From contig NW_026622997.1 in the NCBI RefSeq assembly GCF_023065955.2, positions 10,526,001 through 10,590,000 on the forward strand: a stretch of 64,000 nt of DNA, written 5' to 3'. Shown here piece after piece: positions 12,651 to 25,837 of the stretch (its first letter is position 1; each line of letters starts with the position of its first letter). This DNA comes from Ursus arctos. Taxonomy: Eukaryota > Chordata > Mammalia > Carnivora > Ursidae. The notes under the pieces were generated by a model. It ran no database searches and was not told the origin of the DNA. It saw only the letters and a list, made by a program, of their open reading frames with translations. Position numbers and translations under genes: made by a program.

Positions 12651-13194
12651 TAGTTCTCGAAATTGATACACCAGTTGACCCATTTTTATATTCATTTATC
12701 CAAACTGAAGAATCATAGGTATAGTTAAGATGTTGTTTTACTTGAATACTGTATTTTTTTTTAAAAAGGTACTGGGGTTATTATATTATTTCAACTAAAC
12801 CCAATAGAATACCAAACTGAAGTTTTTACAAGACTCGTCTTTATGGTAAAACCTGAGCAAATTCTTCATTCGGTTCTACCTAAATGAAGAAGGAAAATAC
12901 TTCTGGCATTCATTTTCCTCTCATGTGGTTTCTTGCCTCTGTTCACATATTATTTTATACTAAAAAAATGCCATACCCTCTAATTATAAAGCCTACTGGA
13001 AAATCTTAACAACCATAAACCATTACTCTTATCCCATCCTCTTCAATATTAGAAGAATCTATAATATATAGAAAGTGTGTATAATATAACGGAGATAATT
13101 ATATATAGCCCCCACGGAAACTCAGTGATTCCCATAAAGTAAAAGTCAAGAAATTTGAATTTAAAAGCCTCTTGGATGCTGGAATTTAACCATT

Positions 13195-13330
13195 CTTTCA
13201 TGTACTCATTTACTCAACAAACACTCGCTGAGAACTTACTCTGGGCCAGGTGAGATTATGTATGGGTCCTACCCACAGCGTCCCAGTCTGGTAGAGGAGC
13301 TCACAGTTGTAGTACCGATATCTCAGAATC
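13195..13330 (-). mobile_element. LINE L2 3'-end relic
   Basis: The antisense L2 tail 'tcatttactcaacaaacact...gagaacttactctgggccagg' is followed by 'ctggtagaggagctcacagt'. Confidence 0.65.
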
Positions 13331-13439
13331 ACCATATTTAAATAACATTTAGCACACAAAAATTTCTCTCCCCAAATTGAGCTAGAGGAAATTATCCATA
13401 TCACCAAGTAATTCTTAGCTTTCGCAAAAGAATCACCAA

Positions 13440-13640
13440 AGAACTCTTTCTCCCCCCACCCTTTTTTCCTTTTAGAGAGAGAGCAGGTGCAATGGGGAGA
13501 AGCAGAGGGTGGGGGAGAGAGACAGACTCTCAAGCAGAGTCTGTGCTGACCATGGAGCCTGATGCTCTGGACTCTGTGATCATGACCTGAGCTGACACCG
13601 AGAGTCAGAAGCTTAATTGACTGAGCCACCTAGGTGTCCC
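13440..13640 (-). mobile_element. Can-SINE
   Basis: Target-site duplication AAGAATCACCAA at 13428-13439 and 13641-13652. The antisense body ends 'tgagccacctaggtgtccc'. It is moderately diverged and lacks a clear A tail. Confidence 0.88.
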
Positions 13641-14649
13641 AAGAATCACCAAGGAGCTTTTTTAAACTGGTGATGAGGTTGTAATTTCCAAAACACTCAG
13701 CTACACAGAGAAAGCAGCACTGCCAGCAGGTGGTTCTGGCAAGGCCATACAATGAACAGAATTTCTAAATGCACTTGGTCATGACTGAAAGCTCTTGGGT
13801 GTCCCTCTCCCCACCCCCTGCCGCAAACTGCCCGGCTTTTCTGGGGGATCAATGGTCAGGTGACTGGATTACCTACTCGTCAGAAGATACGAATGCATGA
13901 GTTCTGATGATTTTACTTTTTTAAGAAACATCTTATTGAATCAACTGTTTAACAAGAGGTTGTTGTTAATAAGTGCCATAAACTGGGAGATACAGTCTGC
14001 AAAATAAAGACAGGTTTCCATTTTTTTTAAAAAGGACAATATTATATCCAACAATAATGCTGTAAATCACAGAGCCAGAGGACTCTTCAGAGAACCTTTA
14101 ATGTAAGTCTGGCACTTACAGTCACTAAAGACACGAAAGTCGTTAAAAACAGTCTGGCAGCAGGTGTCCAGAGAGAATCACAGTAGGTTGGAGCAGGAAG
14201 ACACCTTATATTTTAGGAACCAAGACCCAGAGAAGGAAAGCACTTACCTGGTGTCCAGTACTGAGTTGAGGGCTAAGTGACCCTGTCACAGGCTGCACAG
14301 GTGACTGACATCCCTACGGTACCATACAGCAAGCAGACATAGCTGGTGTGCAAAGATCTTGATAAGAAATGATTTACCAATCATTACCCCTTTGAATATT
14401 AACCATGACTGACTGCAAATGTATTCAAAACACACCAGTGATGTCATTTTACACACAACAGAGTTAAATGGAAATACTGCAATACTGTCTCTAGGGAAAA
14501 CCACTGCAATATACAAGTTTTTAAAACAAAGCTCAGAGAAAATGTTGCTAATAGGTGCCGTATGTAAAGTGGCAGGCATTAATACACAAATTAGGCTATA
14601 ATTGTTATTGTCAAGAATCCTAACAATATAGTTAATGGTTATGAACATG

Positions 14650-14845
14650 CGTTCAGGACCTAATTTCAAATGTAGTTTCTGTTACATGCCATCTTGGAAA
14701 CTTGTATAAAGTACCCTCTCTGAGCCTCAGTTTCCTTACCTGTAAAGTAGGGATGTCAGAACGAGAGCTAATTTCTGTAAAGGCTTACTTAGCTCAGCAT
14801 TGCCATATACTCTGTACTCACTAAATGTTAATCACAACCACATAA
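14650..14845 (+). mobile_element. MIR SINE
   Basis: 'gagcctcagtttccttacctgtaaagtaggg' followed by 'actcactaaatgtt' is the MIR core and tail. Confidence 0.75.
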
Positions 14846-14877
14846 TATGTAAAGAAGATGAAGTTAATGAGGACTAT

Positions 14878-15100
14878 GGGGGAGCCTGGGTGGCTCAGTT
14901 GGTTGGATGCCTGGCTCTTGGTTTCGGCGCTGGTCCTGGTCTCAGGGTTGTGGGATTGAGCCCTACCTCTTGTTCCACGTTCAGCGCTGGGTCTGCTGGA
15001 GATCCTCTCCCTCTCCTTCTGTCCCTCCCCCTGCTTGTGCTCCTGCTCTATCTCTTTCTAAATAAATAAATAAATAAATAAAACCTTTAAAAGAAAAAAA
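14878..15100 (+). mobile_element. Can-SINE
   Basis: Starts GGGAGCCTGGGTGGCTCAGT and ends in (AAAT)n and an A-rich tail. The B box is present as GGGATTGAGCCC. Moderately diverged. Confidence 0.9.
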
Positions 15101-15439
15101 TCAATCACTACTGGACACTGACAGAGCCTTAAGAAGGTAGTTCCCATCATTGTGACCATCATTCCAGGTGGCATTTCCAACAGTGTTGACATACAAGTCC
15201 TTAAAGTGTAAATCCCTGGCCTTTCAGAGTTCTCCAGGTGTGCTGAGAACCCGTGCTATCTTATATAGAAACTTCTGCCTGTTCACAAAGGTTAAATTCA
15301 TTATCAATACTATTTTTTTTTCTCCTGAAAAGACAGTTATGAGGTTTCAATGCTTTAGCACGTGGAAGACTTAAGGGGTTAGAGGGTATTTTTAGTCATA
15401 AGGTAACACAAGTTGAAATCCTGTAAATTAGAACTACTG

Positions 15440-15631
15440 TTTTAAAAAGATTTTATTTATGTATTTGATAGAGAGAGAGAGAGAGCACAAGCAGGCAGAG
15501 AGGCAGGCAGAGGGAGAAGCAGGTTTCTCTCTGAGCAGAGAAAGCCCAGTGTGGGACTCGATCCCAGGACTCTGGGATCATGACCTGAGCCTAAGGCAGA
15601 CACTTAACCTACTGAGACACCCAATGGCCCC
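15440..15631 (-). mobile_element. Can-SINE
   Basis: 'ttttaaaaagattttatttatg', then GA repeats, then 'gggactcgatcccaggactc' and 'actgagacacccaatggccc', all antisense. Confidence 0.9.
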
Positions 15632-15889
15632 TAAATTAAAATTATTAAAAGGTTGGCCAATTTACCAGATATAAATACAGATTGGATCGTCTTGTTGGTA
15701 TGGGCATCCAGACTCCAAGGCTGGGCTGGCCAAGAATGACCAGCGTGGAAAATCAGATGAAGCCTGTGGGAATGGTCAGTTGTGAGACTGAACTTAAACC
15801 GCGGTAGCCTCGGTGAGGGGGAGGGGCACTTGAGCATCACAGGGAGGAAGGGGGAGACAGCGGCTGTGTGAGGGTGAAGTCAGAAACCT

Positions 15890-16045
15890 GCATGCATCCA
15901 GCTCTACTTCTTACTGGCTGTGTCACCCTGGGCAGGTCACTTAACCTTGCTAAGCCTCCGTTTTCTTAATGGTAAAGCGACGAGTTCTTAGCCACATGCC
16001 TGGCCCCAAGCAAAAGCATAATAAATGTGGCTCATTGTGCTGATT
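15890..16045 (+). mobile_element. MIR SINE
   Basis: 'ctggctgtgtcaccctgggcaggtcacttaacc' is the diagnostic MIR core; the 'ggccccaag...ataaatg' tail follows. Confidence 0.85.
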
Positions 16046-16549
16046 AAGAAATAACCCAGTGAAGACATGGACGCCCGCTCACAAAAGTCCCAACAAGCCA
16101 AGAAGCAATGGGTAGGGTGGGCTTGACACAGAGAGGGCAGGCGTCTGAGCCAGCTCCTACAAGAGGTGAGCCCTCTCTTTCTTGCCCCCCATGCCTTTGC
16201 CATCTGCTGTGACTCTTGCCTTGTTTCAGGCTCTTATTCTCTCACGCAGGGCCTTCAGTGGTGTCCTGGCCTCCTCCAGGCGTCCCCACTCCCATCCACT
16301 CTCCCCATGCTGCCAGACAGTATTTTCTACAGGGAAAACCTGACCTAGCGGCCAGTCTGCTGAAAATGTTTCACCAAGGGGCTTAGCAAGATCCGGCCCA
16401 GACCCTGCGCATGGCCCACCAGGCTTCCATGACCTGTCGAGTGCTTCCGTCCCTTGCCTCACCTGGAGTTACAGTACACCGGAGAGTTCTGGAAGCCAGA
16501 GAAAGGCAAGCCAAAGAGACGCCTTTGTGGGGGCAGAGAAACTGCCTTT

Positions 16550-16700
16550 ACCGTCTGCTTCACAGCGGAGTCACCTGGGGAATTTATAATGTAGCCCAAT
16601 GGCCAGGCCAGGCCCCAGAGCAACGATCCGGAGTCCCCGGGATGGGCCCCAGGTGCCAGTATTTTTAAGCTCCTCTGGTCCTTCCGATATGCAGTCACGC
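16550..16700 (+). mobile_element. MER5-type hAT DNA transposon relic
   Basis: 'gtcacctggggaatttata', then 'ggccaggccccag', 'ccaggtgccagtatttttaa' and 'gctcctctgg' follow the MER5A layout. Confidence 0.7.
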
Positions 16701-17204
16701 TTGTGCATCACAGGGGTACACTCATTCTCATCTTTAAAGGAAGGAGCCTTATCACTTGCTTCAAGTCCAGCAATGTCAGCCTCAAGTTTAATCTCAACTC
16801 CCTGCTAATCATTGCTAACTTTGGGAGGAGCAGTGGTCAATCTCAGGGAGAGGATGCCCGGGAGGTAAAGAAGCGTGAGCAATTCAGGAAGTGGGAAGTC
16901 AGCCCAGTCTCCCGCAAGGACCGTGATTTGCTGAAAACCCTCCCGAATGTCAACGAGCAGGAGTCCTCGGGGCCTGGGCAGCTCTCCGTGAACAGCCTGG
17001 TCCCATCCAACGTGGCCCAGCGGGCCCAGCAGAGGGGGAGGAAGTGACTCAGGGCTGCCCTCTCCCTGACAACAGGACACACCTGTGACCTTTTGTGAAG
17101 GGACAGGTAAAAATAGCAGTAGCACTTTCAGAGAGACTCAGTATTTTTAAATTCTGAGCCATCTGATTGTGTAACAGAGGACAAGCGATCTGGGGAAGGG
17201 CAGG
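16701..17204. other. Intergenic, no recognised gene
   Basis: Overlapping frames on both strands (up to 114 codons) have no recognisable domain. Nothing else seen. Confidence 0.4.
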
Positions 17205-17400
17205 TAATGGTGATCTATTGTCTGTTATGTGTACTGAGCCAGGTGCTTAATGTGGGTCTTCTCACTGCATCTTTACAAGGGCCCTGTGAGCCCGGTGTTG
17301 TCTCTTTTTTGCGGAGGAGCAGCTGGTGAGGAGGGATGACAGGCTGGAATCACTCAGCTGGCAAACGCAGAGGTGGAGCCAGTGTCTGTGCCTGGAAGAC
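17205..17400 (-). mobile_element. MIR SINE (diverged)
   Basis: Antisense MIR layout: 'actgagccaggtgcttaatgt', 'cactgcatctttacaagg', 'ggagcagctggtgagga', 'actcagctggcaaacgcaga'. Confidence 0.6.
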
Positions 17401-18139
17401 AGTGGGAGGCACGCAGCATCCATCTGAGAGCGGGCTCCTCGCATTGCCCCTCTGACGGCTCGTGCTCCATGCTCTGGCCTGCCTCCTGGCTCAGCCCACC
17501 GCTGACGCGGACGTGGGGATGGGCACAAACTTCTCCAGGAACCAGCAAGCTGCTTGGCTCTGCTCCAGTGCTTGTGGAAAGATGGGGAAAGATGAGAGCA
17601 GGGGAATTGATGCAAGAGGCCTTGAGTTCCAGACTCACGTGAATGGCCTGTGTCCCAGGGGCATTCGAATTTCATTAAAGGGTATTTGACATGGGGAGGA
17701 GGACATGCGCCCCGTGGGTTTCAAGGAGATGCACCTGGCAAGGCTGCCTGCAGTGGGCCCACAGGGGGGCCAGCCGACCTAGAAGATAGATCGCAAGACT
17801 ACAAGCGCTCAGGGTGTGGTCTCTATCTACCCTCTACCACCAAAGCCAACCAGGGCTCCTTAGAAAAGTGGCCCTTTCCAGGCCTGGGGCAGGAAATTAA
17901 GGCAGAAAGAAAAGAAACAAGGACTAGATGACTGACGGCATATCACAAGGACGCGGACGTTAAATGGAAGGGCTCCCTGGCCTATAGGGGGGACAATCTG
18001 AATAAAAAGGTGTAAGAGGTGGCATGGATTGAAACACACCAAGTACATAAAAATCTATGAGCTCATAATAATAGCCCCCACACATGCATGCACACAGAAA
18101 CTGAAACAAACAAAAAACCCAGAAAAACCATCTCCCACC

Positions 18140-18420
18140 AGGAATGTAATATACAACACGATGACTGTAGTTACACCGCTGATGCTATACTTGCAAGTTA
18201 AGAGTAGATCCTAACAGCTCTCATCACAAGGAAAAGAAATTTTTTCCTTTTTTTTCCCCTTTGGTATCAATACGAGATGATGGATGTTAACTAAACTAAT
18301 TATGGTAACCACGTCACAGTATGTGCAAGAGAAATCATGATGTCACGCACCTTAAGCTTACACAGTGCTGTATGTCAATCTCAATAAACCCGGAAAAGAT
18401 ACATGTTAATATTATTGATA
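18140..18420 (+). mobile_element. L1M 3'-end fragment
   Basis: 'atatacaacacgatgactgta', 'cttgcaagttaagagtagatc', 'gatgatggatgttaacta' and 'caccttaagcttacacagtg', ending 'tctcaataaacccggaa', follow the old L1 3' UTR and its poly(A) signal. Confidence 0.85.
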
Positions 18421-18929
18421 AAATTATAGAGATTATAAAATACATATTTTATATATCTTGAATAAAAGAATAGCTAAAAAAAAGAAAATACCATTCATTG
18501 GTTAACTACTTTCGGAAGACTACCCAGCTGGGGAAATAATAAAGCCAATTCCTGCTTTCTGACTCCGTTTCTTCCCTGTCCCACCCCAGAGTATAGCTCT
18601 GCCTTCCCATTCATGACCTCGGACTCCTTATCCAAGTACTATTTTATAGGATTATATATATATTATTGACATAAAGCTTTTATAGGAGAGTTACTCCGCA
18701 CCTGCTGTATGTTTGGCATTGTGGGGATACAATCAAGGACACATTCTATTCATTATCCCCATTTCCTTATTTCCAGCTCATGTCCTGACCGACTCCAATC
18801 TGACTTTTTCATACGAAATGGCTCTTAGCAAGGTCACCAGGGACCTCCAGGTTGCTAGTCCAAATGAGCATTTTCAGGTCATCATCCTAATTAGATATTT
18901 TAGCAATTTTTGACTAAATACTCAATTTC

Positions 18930-20285
18930 ATACTTAGAAGTACTAGACCTCTTTAACAGTGTTGCTATCAAGGACTACTTGCTCATGGAAACACTCTTGC
19001 CCTTGGCTTCTAGCTCACCACACTCTCCTGGGTGTCCTCCTACCTCCTCAGGCTGCTTCTCCTCAGCCTCCTTTGTCAGAGTGTATCCTCCTCTATCCAG
19101 CCTTTAAATTACAATTTTCCTCAAAGATGGCTTGAAGCGCTTTATGCTTTTCAGTTGACTTATTCTGCACCCATGGCTTTAATTGACATTCTTTGCTTAT
19201 GGTCCTCAAGCATGTCTTCTCCAAGTAACCTATCAACATTTCCACTGGAGTCTCAAAGTCATTATGTCCAACTCGGCCTCGCATCTTCTCTTCCACACCT
19301 GGTCCTCCAGGGTGAATCATCCACCAACCATCCATGCCCAGACCAGAGCTTGGAGTGGTCTTGACACTCATTCTTCCCTGATGTTCCCCTTCATCCTATG
19401 GCAATAAACCACCATTCTGCCCCAAATCCATTCCTGTCTCCCCCATCCCTCCCTAATCTATTTCCTGCAGCCACAAAGATCTTTTAAAAACTCAAAAATA
19501 TAACTATTTTTTCTCTATTTAAAACCCTCAATGCCTTCTCTTTGCTTTTTAAGTAAAGACTGAGATCTTTGATGGCCTGCAGAGTACGTAGACTTGGGTT
19601 CTGCCCACTCACCTTCTTGCCTTTTCTCCAGCCACTTCTTCCCTCCCTCCCTGCTAACCAGGACTCTCTTAGTCCTCAGTTCTCCTTAGAGTGCTTTCTC
19701 TGACCTCCACAGCAGTTCTAGCTCCCATCTTGGTTGGTGTCTGCTGTAAAAAAGCACCACAGACTGGGGGGCTTAAATAACAAAAATGTTATTTCTCACA
19801 GTTTGGAGGCCGGAAGTCCAAGATCAAGGTGCTGACAGATCTGGTGTCTGGTGAGACTCCTCTTCTGGTTTGCAGATGGCTGTCTTCTCATTGTCTCCTC
19901 ACATGGCTGAGAAGAAGAAATCATCTCCCACGTTTCTTTTTAAAAGGGCACTAGTCCCATTCATGAGGGTTCTACTCTCATGACCTAATTCCCTCCCAAA
20001 GGCCCTGCCTCCCCATACCATCTCCAGTGGGGATTTTAACATATGAAGTTTGAGGGGACACATTTATGTATCCATAATAACTTCTTACTATACACTCTCC
20101 TTATACACTTTTATATCAGTGTCTTTCTATATATATTGACGCAGTTATTTAACGCATGGATGATCTCTAAATTCTAAACTCCATTAGGACAACAACATAC
20201 ATGTTTAGCTAGTCATTTAGTTTCTAGCACTAATGTGGTCTATAACATAGCGGGGACTCGATAAATGTTTGATGAATAAAGGAAA
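18930..20285 (+). mobile_element. LINE L2, long 3' copy split by an LTR
   Basis: The copy covers L2 reverse-transcriptase C-terminal and 3' UTR sequence: 'ttggcttctagctcaccacactctcctgg', 'ctcctacctcctcaggctgc', 'cacaaagatcttt...' and 'ataaatgtttgatgaataaa' at the end. It is interrupted at about 19730-20085 by an antisense MaLR LTR, so the L2 is older. The reading frame is destroyed. Confidence 0.75.
19730..20085 (-). mobile_element. MaLR-type (MLT1/MST) solo LTR, antisense
   Basis: 'cagactggggggcttaaata', 'ttatttctcacagtttggag', 'tcctcacatggctgagaag', 'gggcactagtcccattcat' and 'catgacctaattccctccc' form the known antisense LTR order. This is a solo LTR relic without retroviral genes. Confidence 0.8.
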
Positions 20286-21200
20286 GAAAAAAGGAATAGG
20301 GAAGAAGCTAACACTCTCAACCAAGCCCACCTACATGGAACCACCAACATGGAAATGTTTCGTTATACCAAACTTTTCTTTGTGTCCTTAACTATGGTCT
20401 ATGTAGGCGCTGCCATCATGCACAATTGACCGGTGTCGACAGAATGTAATTTTAACACATAGCATGGGTGTAATTTAGGCATAGATTTGTTTTTTGATTT
20501 TTAAATTGAAACATTAGAATTAGAGATTGGGTTTATCCAGACAATGTCTAACAGATTTGCTAATCACAATACTTACACATACAGCTACCGACCACTAAAC
20601 TTAAATACCTTAATATCTCCCAGTCTGGGCCAGGCTAAACACTCGAGGGCAAAAGAAAAAAAATTACCAGTTGAGAAAAACAAATAAAATCATATTTTCT
20701 AGAATCTGTGTTCTTCCTTTCATCCAACCAAGGCATGAAGTGGTTACACATTTTAGCCCAGGAGAATGTTGAATAGCACTCAGGCAGTGCCATGCATCCA
20801 AGCTTCTGAACAAATGGGATTCTATTTTCAGCAGAGTTTCCATTTAAAAATTTAGTCTTCCCACGGGGAAAAAAAAAAAAAGTGAAAGGTAACCTCCGCG
20901 TAGGCAAATGATGTGGAGATGTCTGAGGCAGGATTATTCAGACACAAGATTGCTCAGGGCTGCACAAACAGAGAAGTCCTTGCTCATGACCCCATCAGAG
21001 GCAAACATGGGGTCACCATCACCCTCAAATTCTGCCTTTGAGTCTTGACACTTAGAAAGGTGCCATAGAGTTGGTTGGCCCACAATTAAATTTCTCCAGT
21101 TTTAAATGAGCCTTTTCTTTTAAGATATCCATATCTGTATGTAGAAACGTCAAGTTCCAAATATTTGATTTTACCTGGACTTACTTGTTAGAGATAAAAG
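20286..21200. other. Intergenic, no recognised feature
   Basis: AT-rich unique-looking DNA; a short A run at 20868-20881. Nothing else supported. Confidence 0.45.
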
Positions 21201-21970
21201 TTGTATTCATTTTCTATTGCTCCCACAACAAATTACCCCAAACTTAGTGACACCAATAAATTTAGTATCTCACATGATCACAAATGTATTATCTCACAGC
21301 TCTGTGGGTCAGAAGGACAGAGCAGACTTTATTGGGCTCAAACCAAGATGTTGGCAGACTGCATTCCTTTCTGGAGACTCCAAGGGAACGCCACTTCCTG
21401 CTCATTCAGGTTGTTGGCAGAATTCAGTTCCTCACGGTTTTAAAAATAGGATCCCTATTTCTTTACTGTCAACTGAGGGCTGTTCCCAGCTTTTAGATGC
21501 TACTGCAGTCCTTGGCTTGTGGCACCTTTCTCCCATCTTCAAAACCTGCAATGATGTTGAGTCCCTCTTACACTCTGAATCTCTCCTCCTTCCCTCTTGT
21601 GTCCTTGACAGCTGCTGAGAAATGTTCTTCTCTTTTAAGGATGGGTGGGATTAGATTGGGGCCACCTGTATAATCCAGGTATCATATTCTGGTATAGGAA
21701 GTAGACATCTTTGGGGGCGCCTGGGTGGCTCAGTCGTTAAGTGTCTGCCTTCAGCCCAGGGTGTGATCCCAGCGGTCTGGGATCGAGCCCCGCATCAGGC
21801 TCCTCTGCTGGGAGCCTGCTTCTTCCTCTCCCACTCCCCCTGCTTGTGTTCCCTCTCTCGCTGGCTCTCTCTCTCTCTCTGTCAAATAAATAAATAAATA
21901 AATAAAATCTTAAAAAAAAAAAAAGGAAGTAGACATCTTTGGGTGTGGAGGGCCATTATTTTGTCTACTT
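21201..21970 (-). mobile_element. MLT1-type solo LTR, antisense, split by a SINE
   Basis: Starts 'tgtattcattttctattgct', continues 'caaattaccccaaacttagtg', 'ttcctttctggagactccaa' and 'ttggcttgtggcacctttct', and ends 'gggccattattttgtctact'. This is the reverse of an MLT1-like LTR. A Can-SINE entered near its end. Confidence 0.75.
21713..21923 (+). mobile_element. Can-SINE, full length, young
   Basis: Flanked by a perfect duplication of about 17-20 bp, beginning AGGAAGTAGACATCTTTG (21696 and 21924). Full tRNA-like head, (CT)n, (AAAT)n, AATCTT and poly(A). Confidence 0.95.
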
Positions 21971-22844
21971 TAGAAGTATTCACTTGATGTAGGCGTGATG
22001 GGTGCCTAAGAGATTTTCTTTGGAACTTTGAGTAAGCACCTCTGTGAAACAAAAGATACCTCCTAACGCCTCTAACCTCATACTTCTGATATTTAAGAGC
22101 TTCAGCTATTGCTGTTTCTTGGCGAACTCCTTTATATTTTAGTAAACTCTTGCAGAACATTATTACCCTCCCCACTGAGCTTTATGCAGAGGCTCAATAT
22201 CATGATTTTATTCCTCATACTCTTTTTTTGTCTTAGCACCATCAACTATAATGTGACTTGTTTCCTTGTTGTATATGTTTATTTTCTTTCTGTTGGGTCT
22301 TTTGGAGAGGGCCCACATCATAAATTTTCCTTATGTTTTTCAGAGGAAAAAAGAAGTCTCCAGGAGAGGGGGAAGAGTTTTCTTATTCGCCTGCTTTCTT
22401 TCCCTTGACTTTCAAATATTTATACAGTCCTTGCATCCTTAGTTTTCCATAAGGACATTTTTTAAAAAGAACTCTTGTGCAATTTCCTTGCATCTTTACT
22501 TCATGTTATGAATATAACTGTAGAATTTTTTAAAAATATATCCAACAAGAATACATGTTTCCCATTGCAGTCATTGAATCGTTGAGCACAGTTGATACAA
22601 TTTATCCATTAAGAAACTGAAATAACTGGACTTCAGAACAACTAAATTAACAAATACATCTGTAATCTGACCAATTTTTGGTTGTGTAATATCCAGGTGT
22701 TTTAAGATCTGACATTGAAGAAGAAAAGTAATATACCCCACAGTTAACAATTTCTTTAATTATTAGACCTTTAATATTAGTTCCTATTTCTGGTCATGTG
22801 CTAAATTTACCCATGGAGTTGTCTTTCATTTACATTTGAGAAAA
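21971..22844. other. Intergenic, no recognised feature
   Basis: AT-rich DNA without a supported gene or a clear repeat. Confidence 0.45.
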
Positions 22845-23080
22845 AATGCACTGGAGTTTTTCTGTAGGGAAATGTTTTAAGTAAAATGCCAAGTGAAAAA
22901 GACACCACAAATTAGCTCATACAATGTGATTTTTAGTACATATATATATATTTCATGGCATAATTTTTCTATAGTCTATAAAAATTAGAATACACACACA
23001 GAAATGATAGTGGAGCAAGACAAGCTGGACACAACTTTTCATTTTCCCTCTAATTCTGCATGTATTAAAATAAAAAACCC
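22845..23080 (+). mobile_element. Old L1 3'-end fragment (low certainty)
   Basis: 'aagtgaaaaagacacca', 'gctcatacaatgtgattt' and an A-rich end with 'ttaaaataaaaaa' look like an L1M tail. A 17-bp direct duplication ('ttttaaaaagcacaaat') follows at about 23083-23118. Confidence 0.5.
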
Positions 23081-23119
23081 TAAATTTTAAAAAGCACAAA
23101 TTTTAAAAAGCACAAATTT

Positions 23120-25640
23120 ACAACAACCAAGGAAAACACAAAATGAAATCATCGAAAGACATTTGTGGAAAGATATTTCTGGAAAGAGATATTTCTGGAA
23201 AGAAGATAAAAAATAGACAGAATCGTGTTGCTAACAGGTATGAACAGAAAACCATAGTCCCTAACACCCATAAAGAGAAGAACCAATCCAGAGAAATTCC
23301 AAGGTTAGAAAGAACAAATGGAAGGAGAAGGGAGGAGCCATGAGGCAGTCTTTATAGCGATTGATAAATCACTACAACAGAACGGACAGGACAGTCTAGC
23401 AACCAAACCTCACCCGGGTTATGTAGCCAACATGTGTTTGATTCTAGGTTGAAAACAGAACCACACTCTGAAGAAAGTAAAATTCCTTCTGTGAAGAGTG
23501 TCCTGGTGTAGAGCCTTGAGAAGATGGGAAAGCAGAGCTTGGCAGAGCTCCAGACCTCCACAACAATCCGGGAGGGAAGATGGGAAAGACAGCTCTATCC
23601 AGGAGGGAGAGCTATCATCGCCAACACAATGAAAATATTGCCACCTTCTCTTGTTGCATTGGTGTTTCCCTTTAAAGTGTGGCATTGCCACATAAAGAGT
23701 GGTGCTAATTTGTTTCTCTTTTCGTTGTGGGTAAGTGGCTTTCTTCTTTCTGGAGAAGTCACTGGAAAGACTCTTTTTCAATCTACAACTCATGCTTTTC
23801 TTCAGCTCGGGAAATTCTCTTTAATGATTTCCTGTTTTCTCTGTTCTTTCTGCAGCACTCGTTAGATGAATACGTGAGCTTCTGGGTGAAGACTCCATGT
23901 CTTTTAACTTTCCCATCATATTTTTCTTTTGACTTATTTTTTGGTTCTCCCTTCCTGGGCTCTCCCTTCCTGGATCCTTGCAAGGATGTGTTCTTAATTT
24001 GGTCACCTTTGGGGGTAAACGTATCTCAATGCTTTTGGGAGCTTTTAGAAACTGTAGAATGTGTATCAGAATTGTTCATCCAAGGAAGGGAAGAGCGGAG
24101 TATTTCACTCATCAGCTTTCCATCTTCCACTGGTCAAGAGCTGCTCATAGAAAGTTAATTGGCTCACACTTTCTGACTGTATGCATGTGAGTGCTGGGTG
24201 GGGTTCTCCCAAACATCCCTCACTTTAGAGTTAGAGAAGCCCTGAGGCAGAAAGAGGTGTGTGGTGCTACCCAGTCCCACGTGCATGGAGGCACCTGCTA
24301 CAGCATTGCTGGACTAGGAGGTAGGCTGAGAGAATGTGAGGTAGGGGGACATGCGAACATGTTGCCAGGGCCTCTCCCAGGTAGCTCCCAAGCAGTACCT
24401 ACTAGGTCCCAGCTTAAACTTTCCTAGTTTCACAGTAAATCCGTCTCTGACAGACACCTTGTAGATGCACAAAATTGACTACCACTTCATTCGTTACCAA
24501 AATCTGTTCTTTGCTTTTGGTGTTGGCCTTTGAAAGGCCAAAACTGATGATCATTTCTGGCATCCCCACCCTTGTGCATCAGCAAACATGTGAGTAACTA
24601 GGTTATCACATGTAATCAGCATCACGACACAAATAAGATGGATTAAACACCATCGGGTGATAGTGTCAGTATCTGAGTAGTCAAATAGAGGTGAGCATTC
24701 TGAATGTAACCTAGGGCAACCAGTCTTCCTATGGTGCTTCGCATGTTGAAATTCCATTGTCATATGATGTGTAAATAAGTATTATTTCAAGAGTAAAATA
24801 CTGGGTTGCTAATGATTCCTTTGGAAACTTCATTTTATGTACAAAAATGATTACAAAAAGCTTTCCAATTAACCAAGTGGATGTGCCTTGAAAGTGCAGG
24901 TGTCTGAGACTAGAGGAACGGAAGGAGGCACGACAACTAGATGCAATGCGTGATCCCATATTGGATCTGGCTCTGGGGAGACACTTCTAGGACATTATTG
25001 GGGCAATTTGCAAACTGGCTTCTCTCCTGTTTTTACTCTCCCTATCTAAAGTTGCTCCCTTCTTCTTTGCTGGAACCTCGACTATAATCCCTAATGAGAG
25101 ACTTGGTAATCACGCAAACATTTATCAGAGAGGAAAAAATGAAGCTGAAGTAGTGCCCGCAAGAGAGAAAACTGGGAACCACGGAGTGATGACAGGGCTT
25201 CACATCATACAGCACCCAGGAAAGGAAGTTTATAAAATCTTCACAGCTCTTAACAATCAACACGCTATCCCTAGAAAAGAACAGGAAAGAGAAGACTGTC
25301 ACAAAGCCTTTTTTTCTTCTTTCTTTTCTTTTTTCCTACTCTAAGACATTTGAATCATTAGATTCCCTGTATTACTAACTTATACCACATGAGGCATTCA
25401 TCCTTTGATGGCAGAACGCCAAAACATTCTTAGAAAGTGGTTCAGAAGGGAGAGGAATAATCGTTCTTTTGGTTTGGGCTTGGAGTTCTGCTAAGACTAA
25501 CTGTCTCTAATGCAAAGTCTACACTTTTCACCTGACTCCCTGGGAGAATGTTCCAATGAGAACCGAGCACAGAACAGCAAAGCCTTTACCATCACCATGT
25601 ATCTAACAATCCTCAAAAATATCATGCATGCTTATTCGCT
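23120..25640. other. Intergenic, no recognised gene
   Basis: ORFs up to 143 codons occur on both strands (23419-24158), but they overlap each other and show no domain or exon-like context. Nothing else is recognised. Confidence 0.4.
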
Positions 25641-25837
25641 TTTCAGAGTGTGACACAGAGGTATTGATACTGTTTGCCCATTCATTCATTCATATTCAAT
25701 GATGCATGCGTTCAGCAGTCAGCATTGAGTCTCTTCTGTATGCGAAGATCTGAGCCAGGTGCTGTAGGTGTGAAAACATATACACAAGATGGGCTCTGCT
25801 TATAAGAACAACCAGGGAGTTCTCAACTGTCTGAAAT

